From a virus, in IMG/VR virus record IMGVR_UViG_3300040801_001947, positions 1 through 38,840 of that record: a stretch of 38,840 bases of DNA; one strand, written 5' to 3'. The position numbers and the translations under genes are program-made. Positions within the stretch are counted from its first letter, which is position 1; every line of letters starts with the position of its first letter. Shown here piece after piece: positions 32,847 through 38,840 of this stretch. The notes beneath the pieces are model-generated. The model saw nothing but the letters and a program-made list of their open reading frames with translations. It was not told the origin of the DNA and ran no database searches.

Positions 32847-32849
32847 ATT

Positions 32850-35800
32850 ATGGCTATACCATTAAGAGGTGATCGATCAGCTTGGGATATGAATTATTCA
32901 GATCTTCATGCTTCAGATATTGAGAATGAAGAATTTCTAAATCATGTTCCTACTTCTGGGTCTTCTTCAGAAGGATTTATATTACATTCTTCTGGTAGTG
33001 GTTGGATCTCAAGTGATGAAATTATTATTCCTATTTCTATTTTAGAACAGTCGGCAACTCCCTCTAATCCCCCAGCAGGATATGTAAAGTTTTACGCAAA
33101 GACAAATAATAAGTTTTATGCTCTTGACTCAGATGGCAATGAAATAGAATTTGAATCTTCTGGCTCGAGTGCTGGTGTGTATTATTTTACAGATTTATTA
33201 GATGCGCCTAGTAGTTACACAGATCAGGCTGGAAAAGTTATTGCTGTAAATGAAACTGAAGATGGTCTAGAGTTTGTAGTACAAACTTCTGGAAGTGGTA
33301 GTGGCGTAACAACATTTGTTGCATTGACTGATACACCTTCTTCCATGAGTGGACAGGGATTGAAACTATTGAGAGTGAATACTGGTGGAACTGCTATTGA
33401 GTTTATAGACGCTCCAACAGTTTATGATCAGCTTACAGATTTGAGTGATACGCCAACAAACTATATTGGTGCTGGTGGAAAGATATTAGCGGTTAAATCA
33501 AGTGTAGATGGTATTGAGTTTATAGATGCTCCAACTTCTGGATCAGACCCAACTGCTATACATGATAATGAATCTGGCGAAATTAATGCGATAGCTACAA
33601 AAGCTTCATTACATGATAATGATGTAATTTTAATTGAAGATTCTGAAGATACTTATGCGAAGAAGAAGATTTTGAGATCTCAATTATATGAAACATATCT
33701 TGCTTATTTAGGTGCTGATTTTGAAGATAATGCAGGAAAAGTTATATCAGTAAATATAGGGGAAACTGGATTTGAATTAGTAACTCCTACTGGTGGTGGT
33801 GCTGAAGATTTTACTGATTTGGGTGATGTACCAACAAGCTATACAGATCAAGCAGGTAAAGTATTGGCAGTCAATTCAGGAGAAGATGCACTCGAGTTTA
33901 TTGATATACCAACTTCTGGTTCAGGTGGTGGTGCTTCAGCGTTTACAGATTTGAGTGACGTACCTACAGCCTATACAGACCAGGCTGGAAAAATTCTAGC
34001 GGTTACGACAGGAGAAGACGGTTTAGAGTTTATAGACATTCCTACTTCTGGAAGTTCCAGTTCGTCTATCATTGCATCCCTTGCTACAGATTTTGTTTTA
34101 GTAAATTCTACAGATGATACCGTTGTCTTTTCTGGAACGATCCCTGCTGGAACACTTCAGAAAGATACTATTTTGGGCTTTACTTTTGGTGGAGTGCTTT
34201 TTAACAATTCTGGTTCAGCAAGAACATATACTTTCACTATAAAATTAGGTAGTACAGTAATGTATAAAGATACGACTGCTGCTATTGCTGCGTCTGCTAC
34301 TCTCAAATATGCTATTTTCGGTAGCGGTTTACTTGGTGGAAATAATGGCACTTCTGCTCAAAATTTGAATGGGTTTATGAAAAGCGGTCTTGGTACTGCT
34401 ACTACTGGAACAGGCGGTTTAGAACTTGACGAAATCACGTCTAATACGCCTTTGGCTGGCGTAGCTTCAGAAGACGCATCAAGTGAACTTACTTTTCAAA
34501 TATTGATACAACTACCTTATGCTAGTGCTAATCTATCATTTACACTAAATAATGCGATTCTCTATATAGCTGGTGCTGGTTCTGGCTCTGGTGCGGTAGG
34601 TCTTTCAGAAGATCCTTTGTGGGACGCAAAAGGAGATCTAGCAGTAGCCACAGCCGACAATACAGCATCAAGACTTCCAGTAGGTACTAACGGTCAAGTA
34701 TTGGTAGCTGATAGTGCTGAAACTACTGGTGTAAAATGGGCTACTCCTGAAGCAAGTGTTTCTGATTTAGACGATCTTGGTGATGTTGTAATTACTGATC
34801 CCGTGAATGGCGATCAATTAGTTTATTCTAATGGAAATTGGGTAAATCAAGAAAGCACAAGCGGTAGTTCTACTGAAGGAATGGCAACTGATGTTTTGTG
34901 GGACGCAAAAGGTGATCTTGCGGTTGCTACTGGTGCTAATACAGCAACAAAATTGACCGTAGGATCTAACGATCAGGTACTTGTTGCTGATAGTTCTACA
35001 GCTACAGGACTAAAGTGGGGAGATGCTCCTGGTGGTTCAATTGGATTCGCTACTATAGCTACTTCTGGTTCTGGTTCATACACATGGAATTTAGCGAATG
35101 GTAGTGCTGAGATAGAGATAGATGGTAATACAGTAATATCAGCTTCTAATTTATCTTCAGTAGAAGGATTTGTTGTTTTTATAAAGGTAACAAAAAATGA
35201 TCCAGATTATACTGTTGAATTCGATACAGATGATTTCTGGTTTCCTGGTGGCGTTCAACCTTCTTTGTCTTCTGGATCTGGAATGGTAGATATTTTGACC
35301 TTTGCTTGTGATGGTACTTATTTATACAACATTGCAGTTGTGAAAAATCTACTAGATGAATTTCTCCCAAGTGGCATTAGCGATCTTGCGGTATGGTTAG
35401 AAGCTGATAGTATTTCAGGTAGTAATGATGATCCAATTGGTACTTGGTCAGATTTATCTGGAAATGCTAACCACTTTACTTCTGAAGATAATGCTAGAAG
35501 ACCTTTATTGAAGACAGCTTCCATGAACGGTCATAAAACATTGTTGTTTGATAATTCAGATGATTCGCTTGTTTCTTCATATGTAATAGGGCAAAAAGCA
35601 TATTCAGTTTTCATTGTAGCCAAAGCGTACAATACAACAAGTGGTTATCACAAAATTCTTACTCCTGGTGCTTGGTGGGATTTTGGACAAATGGACGGTA
35701 GTAAAGTATACATGTATAACTATAACGAATTCCAATCAGGAGCAGGAATAGCCACTAGCCCCTTCTTGATTAGCCATCACCAAAACAACGGTGGTGAAGG

Positions 35801-36011
35801 AAGTAGTACAGGAGAATTTTTTGTAAACCAGACTTTAGTTGCGTCACGAACAGACTTCTCTTACCCAACTTCTGCTCTAATGATTGGTAAATATGACGGA
35901 GATCAATGTAATTCATATGTAGCAGAGATATTGATCTATGAGAAAGATCTAACATTGGGTGAAAGAACTGCTGTTGAAACATATCTAATGACCAAGTATG
36001 GAATATCATAA
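32850..36011 (+). CDS. Tail fibre with repeat modules and lectin-like C-terminus (1053 aa)
   Basis: The start has GGAG. Two repeat types are visible. Six copies, some degenerate, of a ~35-40-residue unit contain FTDLxDVPTSYTDQAGKVLA and xEDGLEFIDIPTSGS (about residues 105-400). Two copies of a ~50-residue unit begin LWDAKGDLAVATG and end TTGLKW-like (about 588-725). Similar units are common in phage tail fibres. The last ~220 residues (LPSGISDLAVWLEADSISGS ... TYLMTKYGIS) look like a concanavalin/LamG-type lectin fold that would bind the host surface. I infer the receptor-binding fibre. Confidence 0.75.
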   Translation: MAIPLRGDRSAWDMNYSDLHASDIENEEFLNHVPTSGSSSEGFILHSSGSGWISSDEIIIPISILEQSATPSNPPAGYVKFYAKTNNKFYALDSDGNEIEFESSGSSAGVYYFTDLLDAPSSYTDQAGKVIAVNETEDGLEFVVQTSGSGSGVTTFVALTDTPSSMSGQGLKLLRVNTGGTAIEFIDAPTVYDQLTDLSDTPTNYIGAGGKILAVKSSVDGIEFIDAPTSGSDPTAIHDNESGEINAIATKASLHDNDVILIEDSEDTYAKKKILRSQLYETYLAYLGADFEDNAGKVISVNIGETGFELVTPTGGGAEDFTDLGDVPTSYTDQAGKVLAVNSGEDALEFIDIPTSGSGGGASAFTDLSDVPTAYTDQAGKILAVTTGEDGLEFIDIPTSGSSSSSIIASLATDFVLVNSTDDTVVFSGTIPAGTLQKDTILGFTFGGVLFNNSGSARTYTFTIKLGSTVMYKDTTAAIAASATLKYAIFGSGLLGGNNGTSAQNLNGFMKSGLGTATTGTGGLELDEITSNTPLAGVASEDASSELTFQILIQLPYASANLSFTLNNAILYIAGAGSGSGAVGLSEDPLWDAKGDLAVATADNTASRLPVGTNGQVLVADSAETTGVKWATPEASVSDLDDLGDVVITDPVNGDQLVYSNGNWVNQESTSGSSTEGMATDVLWDAKGDLAVATGANTATKLTVGSNDQVLVADSSTATGLKWGDAPGGSIGFATIATSGSGSYTWNLANGSAEIEIDGNTVISASNLSSVEGFVVFIKVTKNDPDYTVEFDTDDFWFPGGVQPSLSSGSGMVDILTFACDGTYLYNIAVVKNLLDEFLPSGISDLAVWLEADSISGSNDDPIGTWSDLSGNANHFTSEDNARRPLLKTASMNGHKTLLFDNSDDSLVSSYVIGQKAYSVFIVAKAYNTTSGYHKILTPGAWWDFGQMDGSKVYMYNYNEFQSGAGIATSPFLISHHQNNGGEGSSTGEFFVNQTLVASRTDFSYPTSALMIGKYDGDQCNSYVAEILIYEKDLTLGERTAVETYLMTKYGIS

Positions 36012-36057
36012 TGAAGATTAGAAAGGTTAAGTTGATTTATTTGTTTTGTGAATTCAA

Positions 36058-36063
36058 TATAAT
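36058..36063 (+). promoter_or_regulatory. Possible -10 box before the basic-protein gene
   Basis: A perfect TATAAT lies 26 bases before ATG 36089 in the only sizeable gap (77 bases) of the tail-fibre region. TTGATT occurs 20 bases upstream, too far for an ordinary promoter, so this may be a weak or phage-regulated promoter. Confidence 0.3.
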
Positions 36064-36088
36064 AAAAGAATGAAAGATGAGGATTATT

Positions 36089-36298
36089 ATGAAAAAAACA
36101 AAAAAGAAAAAAGTAACAATCAAGATTAAACCAGAAAATAAAGGCAAGTTCACAGCAAGTGCAAAGAAAGCAAAAAAGGGAGTTCAAGAACATGCCCAAG
36201 ATGTTCTCAATGATCCAAATGCTTCTCCTACACAGAAAAAACGTGCTAATTTTGCCAAAAATGCAAAAAAATGGAATAAAGGTAAAAAGAAAAAATAA
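36089..36298 (+). CDS. Small Lys-rich virion-type protein (69 aa)
   Basis: I choose ATG 36089, with GAGGA six bases upstream, over ATG 36077. The 69 residues are extremely basic (MKKTKKKKVTIKIKPENKGK ... KKWNKGKKKK) with a conserved-looking core (TASAKKAKKGVQEHAQDVLN, then ASPTQKKRANFAKNAKKW). I recall similar small proteins with KPENKGKFTASAKK and KRANFAKNAAKW motifs in the structural regions of many unrelated phages, usually annotated as hypothetical. DNA or capsid binding is plausible. Its surroundings here are fibre genes. Confidence 0.7.
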   Translation: MKKTKKKKVTIKIKPENKGKFTASAKKAKKGVQEHAQDVLNDPNASPTQKKRANFAKNAKKWNKGKKKK

Positions 36299-36317
36299 TC
36301 AACAAAGGAGATTTTAA

Positions 36318-38003
36318 ATGGCAATATCTGATGATTTTTCGGTTGCTGTTAATGGCAATATTCGGCATGTCTCAGGAACAAGTAATTATACAGTTTTGGA
36401 ATTACATAGGTTTCTTCAAGATCTAGCTGATGATGCCATTGCTGCTGGTAACGATCTGCTTGATATCACAAGCAATACGCCTTCAGAGCGTAGTACGGAC
36501 AACATTATTACTTTGTTAGGTAATTACAACATTGATGATGATGCTGCAAAATACCTCTATGATGGTTCTGTTAAGCAAGGTTCTGGTGGAACGGAGGTGA
36601 TCTATTCTGGGTTGAAAGTTCTTGGGGCTGTCAACAATATAAACACACAATTGCAAATTATCCAGAACAATGCACTTTATGATGGCGATACACCATTTTG
36701 GGGTAATCAATCGGCTGGTGGTTATAACGGAGATGCTCAAAGTGGTATCTTGATGCGCTGTATGGTCAAGTCAAGAGATTCTGGTGCTGATATTGATGGT
36801 AAGCGTATTCGTGTTCAGGCTAGGCATTGGGGAGATACATATGACTTCTTCAATGTAACATTAGGTGAAGGCGAATCGGTGGCTGCTATCGGTACAACTC
36901 CTGATGCTCAAAACACAACCCTTCAAGCAACCGTTACTGCATATGCTCATGTGACCAATGTTGAAGGATATCAAACCATAGATCTTAATAATGGTAATGG
37001 CGCAAAGCCTTACTATTCGAAATGGACTTATGGTGTAAATACTTCAGGTGATGGGCTAAAAGGTGTTTGGGAATTTATTAAAGATTTGATTGGTAATGGC
37101 ACTTCAAAAACAATTCATGGACTTAACGGTGAATTGTTCTTAGGCATTACTCACCAATATCCTTTTGGATCTGAATCTGGTACTCCTTTTGCTGAAAATG
37201 ATATTATTACTTGGGGTAGTGGTGCTACTGCTGGAACAGGCTTATTGTTAGCTCTCAATGATGAAGGTGCAACTGGTACAGTCTGGATGCAATTATTAAC
37301 TGGTGTTGCTCCTGCTAATGGCGCTACTATTACTAACGAAGCGACTACTGGCACTCATGTACTTACTTCTGCTCCAACTACCAGAACTGTTCCTAAGATC
37401 TTTTTAGGTTCATATACAGGAACGTTGATTGGTGCATTTGGTGTAGGTGTAGATGCAGATGATCTTACTGCTAGTGATAGTATTCAGGATCTCTTGGGTG
37501 CTACACAAACTCCCCCAAACAATGTTACCTTTACCGTTTCTGGACTTGTGGCAAGCGAAGATTATGTTCTTGTTGGGCCAAAAGATACAGGGAATGCATT
37601 CAAGTTTGATCAGTTATCTTTGGACGGTGATCATACTTCTGGATCAACAATAACTGTAGTTGAGGATATTCCTTCAGATACTCCTTCTAGTGGCACTATC
37701 CGTGTTTTTGATGACAATGATGTTTATGTAAAATATACATATTCTTCATGGTCTGGAAAAGTGTTTAATCTTACAGGAGCTTTAACCTCTACTCATACTG
37801 ATTTGGATAATGTCTGGATCAGCTATATTGATCGATTAGCGGATGATACTTCTGAAGCATTTACCTGTGTTTATCTTTCTTCACGTGATCTCTACATTCG
37901 TGTAAGAGATGGTGGTGGATCTCCAATCAAGACTTATGAAAGTCCTGGTACTCTTGGGCCTGCTGGCGGTAGTGCTGTAGCTTCTCGTATTACTGATGCC
38001 TAA
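36318..38003 (+). CDS. Virion structural protein, fibre region (561 aa)
   Basis: The start follows AAAGGAG. The 561-residue product opens MAISDDFSVAVNGNIRHVSG and continues NYTVLELHRFLQDLADDAIA. From memory this N-terminal type occurs in structural proteins of marine and other environmental phages, but I cannot name a family. The rest is Ser/Thr/Gly-rich and beta in pattern, with an Ig-like or carbohydrate-binding appearance towards the end (SGTIRVFDDNDVYVKYTYSS). I infer a fibre or baseplate attachment protein. It is followed by a hairpin and the palindrome that precede the final gene. Confidence 0.6.
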   Translation: MAISDDFSVAVNGNIRHVSGTSNYTVLELHRFLQDLADDAIAAGNDLLDITSNTPSERSTDNIITLLGNYNIDDDAAKYLYDGSVKQGSGGTEVIYSGLKVLGAVNNINTQLQIIQNNALYDGDTPFWGNQSAGGYNGDAQSGILMRCMVKSRDSGADIDGKRIRVQARHWGDTYDFFNVTLGEGESVAAIGTTPDAQNTTLQATVTAYAHVTNVEGYQTIDLNNGNGAKPYYSKWTYGVNTSGDGLKGVWEFIKDLIGNGTSKTIHGLNGELFLGITHQYPFGSESGTPFAENDIITWGSGATAGTGLLLALNDEGATGTVWMQLLTGVAPANGATITNEATTGTHVLTSAPTTRTVPKIFLGSYTGTLIGAFGVGVDADDLTASDSIQDLLGATQTPPNNVTFTVSGLVASEDYVLVGPKDTGNAFKFDQLSLDGDHTSGSTITVVEDIPSDTPSSGTIRVFDDNDVYVKYTYSSWSGKVFNLTGALTSTHTDLDNVWISYIDRLADDTSEAFTCVYLSSRDLYIRVRDGGGSPIKTYESPGTLGPAGGSAVASRITDA

Positions 38004-38020
38004 AAATTAAATAACTTAAT

Positions 38021-38060
38021 GGAGAGGTTGGTCAAAAGCTAACCTCTCCAACAGTTGGAG
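38021..38060 (+). promoter_or_regulatory. Mutually exclusive hairpins covering a ribosome site
   Basis: GGAGAGGTT (38021-38029) pairs with AACCTCTCC (38041-38049) and can extend by three more pairs. The palindrome TCTCCAAC-A-GTTGGAGA (38045-38061) reuses bases 38046-38049. Its GGAG arm is the Shine-Dalgarno of ATG 38066, so formation of the upstream stem would free it and formation of the palindrome would hide it. Confidence 0.5.
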
Positions 38061-38065
38061 AAGTT

Positions 38066-38840
38066 ATGGCAATTACGGTAACTCCAAATTTAACTGATGT
38101 TTCCATGTGTGAAGCCACTACTGGTTGGGCTGGTGGTATTTCTCAACTGGTCGTCCAAGACACTAATTATATCCAAGGTAGTTATGCTCTTGGATGCTGG
38201 ATTAATGCTACAACCAGCGCAATTGAATATTACACAATTTCTTCTGTTTCCTTAGTTGGGCAACATGTTTATATTTGGATGCTTTGTCTTGGTATTCCTG
38301 ATACTAAAGCTAATGGTGGCTTTAGAATTGTTCTTTATACAGATGCAAGTAATTACGCAACATTTTTTGTGGGTGGAAATGATACGCATGGCACTGGCTG
38401 GAATTTAATGGTTGTTAGTGCTGATGCCACTCCTGATCTTGAGACAGGAACATTCAATCCTGCTGCTGTTACACGGATAGGAATTCAATTTAAAGTTTTG
38501 ACAACAGCCAAAAAACAAGGTCAAGCTTATATGTACAATTGTTTTTGGGACGCTGTTCGATATGGGACAGGCCTTACAATTACAAGCGGAGCTACGGATC
38601 AAGTAGATTTTGAAGATATATTTGCTGTAGATGATAATAGTTCTTATAAATATGGAGTTGTAACAAAATCTTTTGGTGCTTACATTATTCAAGGAAAACT
38701 TATTTTCGGAAGTGACAGTAGTGGAAGTATTGATTTTGTTGATAAAAATCAGGTTATTCTATTTCCAGAAAATCCATTAGTTTCTGATTCTTTTTATGGG
38801 ATCGATGTTCTTGGTAATAGTGGTGGCACAACAAACTTTA
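38066..38840 (+). CDS. Fibre/adhesin-like protein, partial (runs off the right edge)
   Basis: From ATG 38066, after GGAG in the palindrome arm, the frame is open to the window end: at least 258 residues beginning MAITVTPNLTDVSMCEATTG. A Trp/Gly-rich beta domain over residues 15-165 (for example GSYALGCWINATTSAIEYYT and GQAYMYNCFWDAVRYG) looks like a jelly-roll carbohydrate-binding module. The second part (YGVVTKSFGAYIIQGKLIFG) may begin a beta-helix. It continues the fibre gene set. The C-terminus is not visible. Confidence 0.68.
   Translation, partial: MAITVTPNLTDVSMCEATTGWAGGISQLVVQDTNYIQGSYALGCWINATTSAIEYYTISSVSLVGQHVYIWMLCLGIPDTKANGGFRIVLYTDASNYATFFVGGNDTHGTGWNLMVVSADATPDLETGTFNPAAVTRIGIQFKVLTTAKKQGQAYMYNCFWDAVRYGTGLTITSGATDQVDFEDIFAVDDNSSYKYGVVTKSFGAYIIQGKLIFGSDSSGSIDFVDKNQVILFPENPLVSDSFYGIDVLGNSGGTTNF

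Noticed and set aside
1-38840. tRNA genes, integrase, attachment sites
   Set aside because: I saw no cloverleaf-like sequence ending in CCA with a matching acceptor stem, no recombinase motifs and no long terminal duplications.

Overview
The window is a 38.8 kb piece of an A+T-rich double-stranded DNA tailed-phage genome. It holds a full head and tail morphogenesis block in the order typical of long-tailed (siphovirus-like) phages: large terminase, portal, scaffold, N4-gp56-like major capsid protein, connector proteins, tail tube, a frameshifted pair of tail chaperones, a giant tape-measure protein, and distal tail and fibre proteins. I see no integrase, lysis gene, replication gene or tRNA. 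Most starts carry a strong AAAGGAG-type Shine-Dalgarno and there are good sigma70-like promoters, so the host uses conventional bacterial signals. Its identity cannot be read from the sequence. The standard code is used (TAA, TAG and TGA all end genes).

Left arm (1-5725, minus strand): about a dozen small closely packed genes, several with membrane segments, plus one 302-aa protein. None has a function I recognise. This is probably the early or host-takeover region. Its spacers hold many hairpins without U-tracts and a pair of operator-like repeats. A divergent control region (5726-5985) separates it from the right arm. The right arm (5986-38840, plus strand) starts with five small unknown genes, then the structural genes. 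A promoter followed at once by an intrinsic terminator lies between terminase and portal. The tail-tip region (26141 onward) encodes baseplate/hub proteins, beta-rich fibres with repeated modules, and lectin-like domains; the last gene runs off the window.

The main discovery candidate is the 3331-aa tape-measure gene (16146-26141). Its N-terminal part contains, in the right order, motifs of a two-barrel (beta/beta-prime type) RNA polymerase: a GYNxED-like segment and a Lys/Gly-rich segment (weak), then LMGRKVKYGAS, RYPSQDR and a complete D-x-D-x-D metal triad (D1058, D1060, D1062), then a bridge-helix-like segment. The C-terminal ~1300 residues look like an ordinary tape measure with membrane segments and a Gln/Trp-rich coiled coil. 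I infer a virion RNA polymerase fused to the tape measure, which would be delivered into the cell with it and could transcribe early genes.

A second candidate is a dispersed palindrome, TTCCAAC-(N)-GTTGGAA, found seven times. All four intergenic copies lie 5-14 nt upstream of a start codon, so it may be an operator, an RNA hairpin covering the ribosome site, or a hairpin promoter for the proposed virion polymerase.
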